The position numbers and the translations under genes are program-made. DNA of 64,000 nt. Source: Liolophura sinensis. Its lineage: Eukaryota; Mollusca; Polyplacophora; Chitonida; Chitonidae. Positions 1 to 12,700 of the stretch are shown piece by piece. The stretch spans positions 24,453,295 through 24,517,294 of the forward strand of contig NC_088298.1 of the NCBI RefSeq assembly GCF_032854445.1, given 5' to 3'. Positions within the stretch are counted from its first letter, which is position 1, and each line of letters opens with the position of its first letter. The notes below the pieces were generated by a model. It was not told the DNA's origin, ran no database searches, and saw only the letters and a list, made by a program, of their open reading frames with translations.

Positions 1-720
1 CTGTATTTCGGCACACTGCTCAGGCTGTAAGCTGTAGTTTGGCACACTGCTCAGGCTGTAAGCTGTATTTCGGCACACTGCTCAGGCTGTATTTCGGCAC
101 ACTGCTCAGGCTGTAGGCTGTATTACGGCACACTGCTCAGGCTGTAAGCTGTATTTCGGCACACTGCTCAGGCTGTAGGCTGTATTACGGCACACTGCTC
201 AGGCTGTAAGCTGTATTTCGGCACACTGCTCAGGCTGTAGGCTGTATGTCGACACACTACTCAGGCTGTAAGCTGTATTTCGGCACACTGCTCAGGCTGT
301 AGGCTGTATTACGGCACACTGCTCAGGCTGTAAGCTGTATTACGGCACACTGCTCAGGCTGTAGGCTGTATTTCGGTACACTGCTCAGGCTGTAGGCTGT
401 ATTTCGGCACACTGCTCAGGCTGTAGGCTGTATTTCGGCACACTGCTCAGGCTGTAGGCTGTATGTCGACACACTGCTCAGGCTGTAAGCTGTATTTCGG
501 CACACTGCTCAGGCTGTAGGCTGTATTACGGCACACTGCTCAGGCTGTAAGCTGTATTTCGGCACACTGCTCAGGCTGTAGGCTGTATTACGGCACACTG
601 CTCAGGCTGTAAGCTGTATTACGGCACACTGCTCAGGCTGTAGGCTGTATTTCGGCACACTGCTCAGGCTGTAGGCTGTATGTCGACACACTGCTCAGGC
701 TGTAGGCTGTATTGGCACAC
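1..720. repeat. 31 bp minisatellite, cut by the left window edge
   Basis: About 23 copies of a unit of the form ctgtatttcggcacactgct plus caggctgtaag. Variants alternate between gtaag and gtagg and between tttcgg and ttacgg. A few units are shorter. Short ORFs within it are by-products. Confidence 0.95.
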
Positions 721-861
721 GGAACTTCATGAAAGACTGTCCAGATGGCATCATCATTGCTGTCAATCATTCCAACCAACATGCCCATGGCTCTAAGAGG
801 ACTGGAGGCAGGAGAATTTGTAGCTTTACATTTCCAAATGTCGGATTCAACCAACATTCAG
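721..861. other. Unique island between two arrays, possible exon remnant
   Basis: About 140 bp of non-repetitive sequence with fairly coding-like base composition. It is open on the minus strand (reads WKCKATNSPASSPLRAMGML, then GMIDSNDDAIWTVFHEVP) and in one plus frame. No family was recognised and splice sites are poor, so coding status is unknown. Confidence 0.25.
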
Positions 862-3380
862 TGTCACACAGCTGCTGAGAGCAAGCATTTCAGTGTCGCA
901 CAGCCGCTGAGAGCAAGCATTTCAGTGTCGCACAGCCGCTGAGAGCAAGCATTTCAGTGTCGCACAGCTGCTGAGAGCAAGCATTTCAGTGTCGCACAGC
1001 TGCTGAGAGCAAGCATTTCAGTGTCGCACAGCTGCTGAGAGCAAGCATTTCAGTGTCGCACAGCTGCTGAGAGCAAGCATTTCAGTGTGGCGCAGTCGCT
1101 GAGAGCAAGCATTTCAGTGTCGCACAGCTGCTGAGAGCAAGCATTTCAGTGTCGCACAGCCGCTGAGAGCAAGCATTTCAGTGTCGCACAGCTGCTGAGA
1201 GCAAGCATTTCAGTGTCGCACAGCCGCTGAGAGCAAGCATTTCAGTGTCGCACAGCCGCTGAAGAGCAAGCATTTCAGTGTCGCACAGCCGCTGAGAGCA
1301 AGCATTTCAGTGTCACACAGCTGCTGAGAGCAAGCATTTCAGTGTCGCACAGCCGCTGACAGCAAGCATTTTAGTGTTGCACAGCCGCTGAAGAGCAAGC
1401 ATTTCAGTGTTGCACAGCCGCTGAAGAGCAAGCATTTCAGTGTCGCACAGCTGCTGAGAGCAAGCATTTCAGTGTCGCACAGCCGCTGACAGCAAGCATT
1501 TCAGTGTCGCACAGCTGCTGAGAGCAAGCATTTCAGTGTCGCACAGCCGCTGAGAGCAAGCATTTCAGTGTCGCACAGCTGCTGAGAGCAAGCATTTCAG
1601 TGTCGCACAGCTGCTGAGAGCAAGCATTTCAGTGTGGCGCAGTCGCTGAGAGCAAGCATTTCAGTGTCGCACAGCTGCTGAGAGCAAGCATTTCAGTGTC
1701 GCACAGCCGCTGAGAGCAAGCATTTCAGTGTCGCACAGCTGCTGAGAGCAAGCATTTCAGTGTCGCACAGCCGCTGAGAGCAAGCATTTCAGTGTCGCAC
1801 AGCCGCTGAAGAGCAAGCATTTCAGTGTCGCACAGCCGCTGAGAGCAAGCATTTCAGTGTCACACAGCTGCTGAGAGCAAGCATTTCAGTGTCGCACAGC
1901 CGCTGACAGCAAGCATTTTAGTGTTGCACAGCCGCTGAAGAGCAAGCATTTCAGTGTTGCACAGCCGCTGAAGAGCAAGCATTTCAGTGTCGCACAGCTG
2001 CTGAGAGCAAGCATTTCAGTGTCGCACAGCCGCTGACAGCAAGCATTTCAGTGTCGCACAGTCGCTGAAGAGCAAGCATTTCAGTGTCGCATAGCCACTG
2101 AAGAGCAAGCATTTCAGTGTCCCACAGCCGCTGAAGAGCAAGCATTTCAGTGTCGCATAGCTGCTGAGAGCAAGTATTTCAGTGTCGCACAGCCGCTGAA
2201 GAGCAAGCATTTCAGTATCGCACAGCCGCTGAAGAGCAAGCATTTCAGTGTCGCATAGCCACTGAGAGCAAGTATTTCAGTGTCGCACAGCCGCTGAAGA
2301 ACAAGCATTTCAGTGTCGCACAGCTGCTGAGAGCAAGCATTTCAGTGTGGCGCAGTCGCTGAAGAGCAAATGTTTCAGTGTCGCACAGCCACTGAAGAAC
2401 AAGCATTTCAGTGTCGCACAGCCACTGAGAGCAAGCATTTCAGTGACCCACAGCCGCTGAAGAGCAAGCATTTCAGTGTCGCATAGCCCCTGAAGAGCAA
2501 GCATTTCAGTGTCGCACAGCCGCTGAAGAGCAAGCATTTCAGTGTTGCACAGCCGCTGTGAGCAAGCATTTCAGTGTTGCATAGCCGCTGAGAGCAAGTA
2601 TTTCAGTGTCGCATAGCCACTAAGAGCAAGCATTTCAGTGTCGCATAGCCTCTGAGAGCAAGCATTTCAGTGTCGCACAGCTGCTGAGAGCAAGTATTTC
2701 AGTGTCGCATAGCCACTGAGAGCAAGCATTTCAGAGTCGCACAGCCGCTGAGAGCAAGCATTTTAGTGTCACACAGCTGCTGAGAGCAAGTATTTCAGTG
2801 TCGCATAGCCACTGAGAGCAAGCATTTCAGTGTCGCACAGCCGCTGAGAGCAAGCATTTTAGTGTCACACAGCCGCTGAAGAGCAAGCATTTCAGTGTCG
2901 CATAGCCACTGAAGAGCAAGCATTTCAGTGTCGCATAGCCACTGAAGAGCAAGCATTTCAGTGTCGCATAGCCGCTGAAGAGCAAGCATTTCAGTGTCGC
3001 ACAGCCACTGAGAGCAAGCACTTCAGTGTCACACAGCCGCTGAGAGCAAGCATTTCAGTGTCGTATATCTGCTGAAGAGCAAGCATTTCAGTGTCGCATA
3101 GCCGCTGAAGAGCAAGCATTTCAGTGTCGCACAGCCACTGAGAGCAAGCACTTCAGTGTCACACAGCCGCTGAGAGCAAGCATTTCAGTGTCGCATAGCT
3201 GCTGAAGAGCAAGCATTTCAGTGTCGCACAGCCCCTGAGAGCAAGCATTTCAGTGTCGCACAGCCGCTGAGAGCAAGCATTTCAGTGTGGCACAGCCGCT
3301 GAGAGCGAGCATTTCAATGTCGCACAGCCACTGAGAGCAAGCATTTCAGTGTCAAACAGCCGCTGAGAGTAAGCATTTCA
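862..3380. repeat. 32 bp minisatellite with higher-order structure
   Basis: About 78 copies of a 32-33 bp unit (agcaagcatttcagtgtcgc plus acagccgctgag). The left part contains two near-identical 547 bp blocks of 17 monomers (about 950-1496 and 1497-2043), shown by shared private variants such as gtggcgcagtcgctg and ctgacagcaagcatttta. The right part is more diverged. Confidence 0.95.
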
Positions 3381-3385
3381 GCCTA

Positions 3386-6300
3386 ACTACTTGGCCATGA
3401 CCCCTAAATTGTATTACACAGCACAAAATTATCTGTGAAGGAAACCAGATATACAATCTTTGTATACAAGTAAGGCACATCATTACTGGTATTTTACTGA
3501 CCTACGTGATATGACTGAGTGACCTGTAACCTAATGCACTGTATTCACTTCAAGTCAGTAGAAATGCGTTCTCAGAAGCACAGACAGACACTAAAATGAT
3601 AATTTTGATAAAAATTTACCATAAAAATTAATCAAAGTTGGTTAAAACTCTTAAGTGGCCCTATAAATGCGTGTGAATTGATTAGAATCACGTAATATGC
3701 ATCACTTGAAAAACACTAAACTTTAGGTAAAATAGTCACGATATACGTATCTATGGATACTTTGTTGGAAATAATAAGAATGATGAAACGGATATAAGTT
3801 GTTCCATGTCTGAGCTACAAATATTAGCACATTAACTTAGCCAATATGAACAAGGGAGTAACAATATATTGGAGCGTAGATATATAGCATGTCAGAGTAA
3901 CAGCTATACTTACGATGAATGAATAGATATCTGTATCTCCTGAAAAAATTGTTACAAATTTCATACATTGGTTTATGTTCTATTGACAAAAAAAAAAAAA
4001 TTTAAAAATACATTTTAATTGCAGGAATAACAAGGATCATGGTAATAATCCATGGGGCTGAGAAAAAAAAAATCTAACACATTCTGGTGATGTACAGGGA
4101 ATATTTACTTCTCACATAGTAGTAGATGAAACGTCACCAATATCGTGGACCCATGACTTGTAATATCCTCCTCGAGAAGAGTGGACGTTCTCAAATGATT
4201 ACAACAAACGGAACAGCACAAGGTGACTCATGGGCCTCAGTGATGTGCTGTTCTCTCACCAGGAGTAGGCTTGTACATACCCAAATCAACACATAGTGCA
4301 GTGGTGTGTGGACAGAGATAACAACAAACCGTGAAACAGAGATGCAGTGTGAGAGTTCCATAATCATTCCACAGGTGCACAAACATTGCACCAGAGGCAC
4401 ACCAACAGCAGGCTTGTGGCTGGCTACTTGGTTGCCTGTAGTGAACTCTTAGTGCAAAACTGTTCCGGTATTAGGAAATTTATTTCATAGACAAACATCA
4501 CACAGTTTTCTTCATGCAACTAAAGCTCTCTTCACCTTTATTCGTATGACCAAAAGAAAAATGAACAGCATGTTTTTAAAGCAGCCTACATTCATACCAC
4601 AACCAATAAATGCTTGTCACTCCTACCATAGAAAACAAACAATAGTAGTACCAGTCCCAATCTAGTCAAATATACTGACAATACATGAAGTATTTCATGG
4701 TAAGAATGCGCAGACTTCCAGCAGATAGAACTCACAAAAAACATCACAATATTGTTCTTGTGATTGAACATTAATCCAACTGTAAACAAAGTTCTGGCAC
4801 TACAGAAGACCATCAATATCGAGTTTATAAAAAAATAACATTCTTGTGCCAGGAAATAGATACTAAATATGCTTCACAACAAGCTCGTAGAAATAACACC
4901 TCACTTTTTCACAACCATTGTAGAAAGAACAGCCATATTCCCCATGATAACCCACTAATAGCATTATTACATTTTACAGATGTAAATTTTAGCTCACAAG
5001 CATGTATTTAAATACTGAGATAATATACATATTTATGTGTGCAATAATGGATAATGGTACATGAGGCTATGTGTAAATTACATTAACTGCCTTCTCATGT
5101 TATTTGGAACAAGATATTAATTAACATTCATTTGCATAATTGCTTTTTTAATTTAGGAGGGTTTCAATTGTCACAGCCACAAGACTGTTAGACTTTTAAT
5201 ACATTTCATCCATTTATGAAGATTGAACACATTTCATAATAACAGTTGGTAAAATTTGTATATACAAAATGTTTCACTCACAACTTAGCAATAGAATATA
5301 GTTATATATACATCAACACCAGTTCAAACTTTCCCATCTTCATTTTCTAGTCAATATGAACCCTGTGATTTATTTTGCCTTGATATTAATAAATTACAAA
5401 CCAAGACCACGTCACATTTTTCATTGTAAAATGTCGCAGAACAACATGATACTGTCATTGATCTCCGTTTAATGGTATCGGTTTTCCCATGTCTGATTGT
5501 CATGTGGCAAAGTCTTCCATCAAAATGCAGGCAAAAAATAAAACCTTACAAAAATGTCTTCACACCTATACTTTCTGGTGAAGTGATCATAATCATCATG
5601 TACATATTCATGCATATCAACTTGGGGAAGTATGGAGTTCCACTACAACTACCAGACTTCTCCTTATTCTTCAGACTCTCTAATTATTCAGACACTTTCA
5701 CGTATCCCCTTGCCACACTACACCCCTCGATATCCAAACTTTAACGAAATTCTGAGCTCGTAGAAATCAAGTTTAACACATACTTATGTCCAACATTTTG
5801 CTATAAATGCAAACTAGAAACAGGGTAATAATGTTTCCTGACCAGTTTTCAACTATATAGATTTCTGCGGGTCAAATCGTCAGTCATTATATAATAATCA
5901 TTTAAAATAGATAACAATTTTGTGGTCCACTATTCATTTATTTATCTGATTGTTGTTTAACGCCACACTTAAGAATTTTTCACTTAAACAATGGTGGTCA
6001 GTTTAATTGGATGGTTTGGGGGGGGGGAGGGGGCGTTGACTGGAAAGCTTAGGGTAAACAACCGACTTTTGGCAAGTCACGGACAAACTTTTCCTCTGTG
6101 GTCCAAAAACCAGTGTAAACAGCAAAGCCTGGATGAGCCAGTATATAAATATAATACATAACATTCCTCTTGGTTCCTTTTAATTTTGTGAGTGGAAAGA
6201 AAAAAAACTGTCTTCAATTTCTGGCAACACACATAATAACCCATTAAATCAGCTGCATGGTTTGTTGATCATATGACATGAAATAGCCAGTTAAACAGCT

Positions 6301-6599
6301 TAAGTGATAGCTACATGTACAAGGCAATGAAAATGGTTTCTAGGAAACAAGTCACATGAAGTAACCATTGGGGGTGGCTCCAGTGATGATAACATAATCC
6401 GATGGCAACCAATCAGGTGGCTTCTTGTGCTGATCACATGCCCACATGTGTCCAGTCAAACTTCAGTAAACCCAACTCACATGAAATAGTAATATGACAT
6501 GAAATGTGTGGGGTTCAAAGGTGGTATGTCAAAATTTGATGGCAACCAATCGGGTGGCTTCCTATGCGGATCACATGACCTCATCTGTTCAATCAGATT
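3386..6599. other. AT-rich non-coding region downstream of the MAGUK stop
   Basis: It probably contains the MAGUK 3' UTR. It also holds one copy of dispersed repeat C (3652-3733) and a degraded SINE (5937-6150). No convincing ORF was seen. A polyadenylation site could not be chosen among several AATAAA-like matches. Confidence 0.6.
5937..6150 (-). mobile_element. Degraded SINE-A copy
   Basis: It starts with the tail (ttatttatctgattg), followed by the diagnostic block ttaacgccacacttaagaa and ttcactta. The centre is diverged and has gained a G-rich tract at 6016-6034. Confidence 0.55.
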
Positions 6600-6776
6600 T
6601 TAGTAAACCCAATTCACTGGAACCCACTGTGTCTCGTGCGTGAATTCATTCAGAGCTTTCTTTAAGGTGCGATAGGTTTCGTCAAAGTTATCATTGACGA
6701 TCGTCTGATCGAAATACGTCTTGTAGACTCTCTCTATGTCGGCACTTTCCTGAATCGTGTTCAAGAAGTCTTCTTC
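6600..6776 (-). CDS. MPP6: MAGUK exon 15: C-terminus and stop
   Basis: 177 nt, residues 502-559 and stop TAA (6602-6600). It begins [11 protein letters not shown] and ends with the diagnostic family tail [10 protein letters not shown]. The 3' UTR continues below 6600, but its end was not located. Confidence 0.95.
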   Translation of the reverse strand, partial: EEDFLNTIQESADIERVYKTYFDQTIVNDNFDETYRTLKKALNEFTHETQWVPVNWVY

Positions 6777-9700
6777 CTGTTAAAAAGACAGAAAAAAAAC
6801 CCCACCTGACTGAAAAGTTACAAATATTCAGGTTTTTCTGAGATATTCAGAAACAGATCAGAATCAGTTTAGCAATCTCCGCTAAAAATCAATGGTACAT
6901 GGGAAGGTCTGGAAGGCCTGCAGATGGTCATGGGTTTCCCTAGGGTTCCTGAAAACTGTGTAAAACATCAATCCCAAAAACAAATTTAAAAAAATCAATG
7001 TAATATATCAAGGTCATTGTTTACTTTAGTAGCAGAAAAGGCTAAGATAATTTCACCCTTGTTGTGAACATTATTAAGCTTTCATGAGGTAGAAAATCCC
7101 TAATCGAGTATATATTTATATACATCCCTATTATACAGTTACCCCCATCGCCGCAACCCCCCCAACGTTTTTGCATGTGAAAGGGCAACTTTTAATTTGG
7201 ATTGGCCAGTTTCAGGGCTTCTCAAAAAGTATAATTTTATCAGTCAACACAGAATAATGCCTTCAGAATATGCTTGAATAAACACCTTCCAAACATGCGA
7301 AAAGGTTGAAAAATTACATTAATGAAATCAAATTTTCTGTATTTCCACAGAATAGCTCAAATTATAATCTATTAACATTACAAACTTCAACTTCTGAAAA
7401 CGTGCACAGGCTGAGATTGTACTTTATGAAAGTTACTATTTGGGCTATTCTTGAACAGCAAAAATTTTATTGGATTGGTGAAGACTGAAAAAATAGCCGG
7501 AAATTCCTCCTCAACCACATCAGTTAAGACACCCCACACCTTGTGTCTGGAGGTGCCTCCAACTCTGTCATTTTTCCATTTTACGAATCATATTTGCAAA
7601 CAGATGCTGCCCGACTGCCTTGTGAACTTTCACTCCACAAAGCCAAGCTATGAGTCTAGATTTGTGGCCCAGTAGAAAACCAGTACCATTTAAATAAAAA
7701 ATAAATTCTTACCGTTTTGAACTCCACTGCACCCGGTGTCTGAAAATAAAGAAAATCAGCATATGCAGCAACAACATAAAATCACAAAAAATGATTTACA
7801 ATTAACATTTTTTTTTTAATTCATACAGACTATGATCTGAGCATTTAAGAATTAGTAAAACAGATAAATCAAGAGCATATGAAGACATGTAGAGAATGGA
7901 AAAGAATTCACTGCAACTTTTATGCAACTTTTCTACTTGATTAGAAAAAAAAGCATGGTTTTAACAGTCTCAGGATATGCTTGATGGAACATGCTGACAA
8001 CATGCAAAAAGTTTGAAGATTTATAGTTAAGAGAGTTTTGGTTCAGAGTAGTGCAAGATCTTCAAGATTTAAAGTTGCTCCGGACTCAAACTAAAACAAG
8101 TTGTAATGTGACTTGCCACCAAATGATATTTTTTCTACTGGTTTATTTAGTTCTAAGGAAAAGATGATGAGCTTACACTGGCGCTCTTTTTGGTCATGCC
8201 TCTCCGCTGTCCCTCTTCGTACATGTCGCGCAAAGCTTCCACACTTGGGGCTGCCAGGAAAACGATGAATGGCATGAACTCAGAGGTCTTCAGCACTTTC
8301 AGAGACTGAAAAGGGGAAACTTGACACGTTTAAAAACCATTTACGTCCTTCAAATACACCTCTAGATTCTTCTAGTGACCACAATGCCCTGAATTGTAAT
8401 CCTTCGTTTAAGACTGAAGCCTACTTTTTCCTTTTTCAGCTTGAGGTGTGTTTTGTCACTTTCACTATAATGTCACTCCTATTACTGCAAATACACTTGT
8501 GAATTCTTCTCATGACTTCGTTACCCTGAAATTTAATCCTTAGTTAAAACTTAAGCCTACCATTTCTTTTTTGTACTTGAGATGTGTTTTGTTGCTTTCA
8601 TTATGCCACTCATATTACGTCTCCTCTTGCAGAAGTATGTTCCCTATACTATCATATACATGTATGTGCAATGCCGCCTCACTGAAAAGCTAGGCTGAAG
8701 ACATGATGCCCCACCCAGTCACAGCTTACACACATGGTTGATCTGTACATGAACTTGGAATATCATCTTATGCAGAGTGCCAAGCCAGGAAAAGACCAAA
8801 ATTTCCCACTTGACAGATCAAGGAATGATCCAATATTGGATTGGATTGAATCCCAACCACCTGTTTATGGACACCGATCTGCAGTTGTGGCTTGGCATTA
8901 ACTTTGTCTTCAAAATGTTGTGTTAACTGGTTTGCATGATAATGTTAAGTATGATATGACAAGCACTTATACAGAAATGAACCAGATTAATACTGAAGCT
9001 ACAAATGCTGGACTAACTTTACAACTGTGCTCCGGTTATATATTATACTTAATGATATGTTATATATTAGGTAACTGGTCAGGTTTATGACTAAAGGACA
9101 AGACAGTCCCAAGAAAAGACTGGTAAATATCGCCAGGTACCAGACATAAAGCTGCAAATGAACCTTATTGGTTGAAGGTTAGCGGCCTTCAGGCAAAAAC
9201 CATCAGACCATGCAACCAGCCAACATAAAACTGACTTGGTTTAAATCTTGGTGCGTGTATGCTTGAGGCTGTACAGCATAATAAACAATTTTTCAGTCAT
9301 ATGACGACAACAAGTCCTATCTTCTTATAGCAGGACGAGTTTATGCCTCCAAATTACTCCCGCCAATGAGGTATCATGCCGAAGACACCAGACATGACAC
9401 CTCACCCAGTCGCAGTATACCGACACCGGGCCAACCAGCTTCACTGCTATAACCTTTCAGTGCTGAGCACAAAGTGAGGCAGCAACAAGTCCCATCTGAA
9501 GTATCTGGTATGACCTGACGTCCCAGCCTTGATCCCAGGTCTCCCAAATTCGAGGTGGAAACTCGAACCATAAGGCAACTGAAGCGTGCATACAAGAAAT
9601 GGGGTACTCACTGTGGGATTAACATCCAGCACGCACATCTTGCCAGACTTGATGACCTCGTGGATCGTGTCCAGGTGAGTCCCGTACAGATTACCATTAA

Positions 9701-12700
9701 ACTCTCCGTACTCCAGGTACATGTCGTTAGCGATGTCCTTCTGCATGGTCTCTCGGTCCGTGAAGTAGTAACCCTTCCCATGCTCCTCTCCTGCTCGCGG
9801 TGCACGCGACGTGTCTGCAACGAGCAAAGTGATCAGATAAAAACATTTATTTCAATGGTCAAGTGGCTATGAGTCTATCAGACGCCACGACTTGTCATGT
9901 CTTTTTAAGAACAGGATTGTACTGCAGCTATTGTTTTCTGGGAATTTTGCAGCGAGATACAGCAAGAAGTTTTGAGAGTTTACTGAAAATGGAGGCGGAG
10001 ACCCTCAGTTTTATAGATCACTAATTCCAACATGTCACAGCAATATTCTGAACATTTACTTCCTCATCCACGAAAGGTCACCTTGATTAATATACGAATG
10101 AAATATCCTGGAAAACTTGAACATGAACTGGACTCAAAATCCAAAAGCTTACGAGGCATGGCAGATCCAAACTTCTGTGGCTCCATTTTGATAAGCCTCT
10201 CTTTGAGCGCACGTCTGCCTACGCCCGAGGCACCGACCAGGACGAGGGTTTTTCTCTTGAATGGCGGCATCTTGGTCACCTCCTCATACACCATCATCTC
10301 ACACTGGTCAAACTCTGGAAAATTTAACACATCCATATCGGTGCTGTTATTAATTATAAGAAAAGACAAAAAAAGATTTCACCTTTTTAGTTTTTCTGAA
10401 GTGAGCTCGAAACAGACATAAACGGCAACAACGAATCTGGTCTCTTGGTAACTGTAAATCAACTTTTAATCGGTATGACAAACTTGGTAACTCTGTAAAT
10501 CAACTTTAAATCTAGAATTTTTACAACTCAGTAGGATGTGCCAGGTTAGAGAAACCTGAAACATGATGTCATGTCACTCGTGCCCATGTTCAAATGGTTA
10601 AAAGGCAAAACAGAGTTCGGGTGACAGAGGAGGAAACAGGGTCGTTTCTGAACTTTACAAGAATACCTTTAAGTGGCCATATAAGGTGGATGCATCAGTC
10701 AGAATCAATGAAACTGTGTCACTTGTAAAATGCCCAACTTCAGGTGAAGTATAGTAGGCTGAAGCCAAGGACAGATTCTGAGTCTAATTATGTTGTTGCT
10801 GTGTTGTTCTTCATTACGCATAGGCCCCTTACACTTGTGACTTGTCAAATAAATGGCATTACCAACTTCACTCATGATACACGCAAGTCAGAAAGTCAAA
10901 TACCCAGTGTACATCCTGGCCTTAGGATAACTAAACAATGAAGTCTCCCTACATTAAAGCATTTTAAGTCGTCATGAAATTTTGGTGACAGCCCAGGATT
11001 CAGTTCTTTGTCCAGCATTATAGAAATCTCTGTCTTAAGCACTTAACACTGATATATATCTCACTTGTCGTATTTCACCTGAAGCTGATCATTTTTCAAA
11101 TGACACATTTTGATTGATTCTCAGATTGACTTATTCTCCGACTGATTGGTTCATCCACCTTGTAGGGCCATTTCACTTTTCTTTTTTTTTTTTTGGACAT
11201 TTGGTCAATTTCTTGCCAGAAAACCTGAACAGTTGGAATGAAAAAATTATTATCATTTTAAGGCCTTTATTTGCTTATGAAGGTTGATTTTTACACATTT
11301 TACACAACTTCAGGTGAAATACAGCATCTCAGGTAACAATTATAAATACAGTTTTACACACCTGAGTTCTGTTTGGATGTGTACATGGTCTTCTTCTTCT
11401 TTCTTCTTGTAAACCCACACACTGAAAACAAATAGAAATGCAAACATTTAGTCTCATACACTTTGTCCAAATGTTCAGTTTTAGCTTTATGCCATAAGAA
11501 ATATAATTGTAACTAAACAGGCAAAAAAAATTTTTTTTTCACTATTGGAGGAGTAAAAAAAAAATAAATAACATTTTACGAATGTGAATTTTCAGTTATA
11601 TTTTTATTTCATATTTTAGTGTCCGTTGGCCCATAAAACAAAATAAAGCTGGCGCGCCCTTAGCGCTGGAAGAGTTCAAACTTGAATCTCATTGGTCCAT
11701 ACATACACAAACTCTTGGAGTAATCATATTCCGGCCTGACAAAGGCTTTACGTCTCTCCTCCAGTGTCTGGGACGGGATTAGACCCGACGGATTGTCGCT
11801 GTCCACAATGCGCGCCTGTTGGCAGAAAGACTCGCTCATTATCTTTGTGTCAGAATGAAGGAAAATCGCAAAGCTATCGAGTCAATATATATTTACACTT
11901 AGCTCTACCAAAAGAGCTCGCCTCTTGGAGACACATGAACGCAAAACTTAAATTCAATATATAAGTGTTGAAATCATGAATTTGGTAATTAATATGAACA
12001 CAGAGCATCAGCAATGGAACATCCCCCTTAGGTCATTGTATTTTATACGAATGTAAAACTTCAGGTCAATACAAACTGTGTTTTTTGAGATACCACTCCT
12101 GCCACTTTGTTGAATTTTGATCCCAATACAGAATACACTAATACAGAAGTCAATAATTTGGTAATATATAATACTTAATACCCCCACTCTGAATCGACCA
12201 TGGAATATCCCCCTCATGTTACTGTGTTCTATATGTGTGCCAACCCTGATCTCAGTATGTACACACCAAATCGATGATGGAATATCCCCCTCATGTTATT
12301 GTCCTCTACATGTGTGCCAACCCTGATCTCAGTACATACACACCGAATTGACAATGGAATATCCCCCTCATGTTATTGTCCTCTACATGTGTGCCAACTC
12401 TGATCTCAGTATGTACACACCAAATCGACGATGGAATATCCCCCTCATGTTATTGTGCCCTACATGTGTGTCAACCCTGATCTCAGTATGTACACACCGA
12501 ATCAATGTTGGGATATTCCCCTCATGTTATTGTGCTCTGCATGTGTGCCAACCCTTCTCTCAGTATGTACACACTGAATTGACCATGGAATATCCCCATG
12601 TTATTGTGCCCTACGTGTGCCAACCCTGATCTCAGTACATACACACCGAATCGACGATGGAATATCCCCCTCATGTTATTGTCCTCCACATGTGTGCCAA

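Noticed and set aside
862-3380. Regular 32 bp spacing suggesting a CRISPR array
   Set aside because: Units are contiguous with no unique spacers, and the genome is eukaryotic.
10032-10421. 129-codon plus-strand ORF
   Set aside because: Antisense shadow of MAGUK exon 11.
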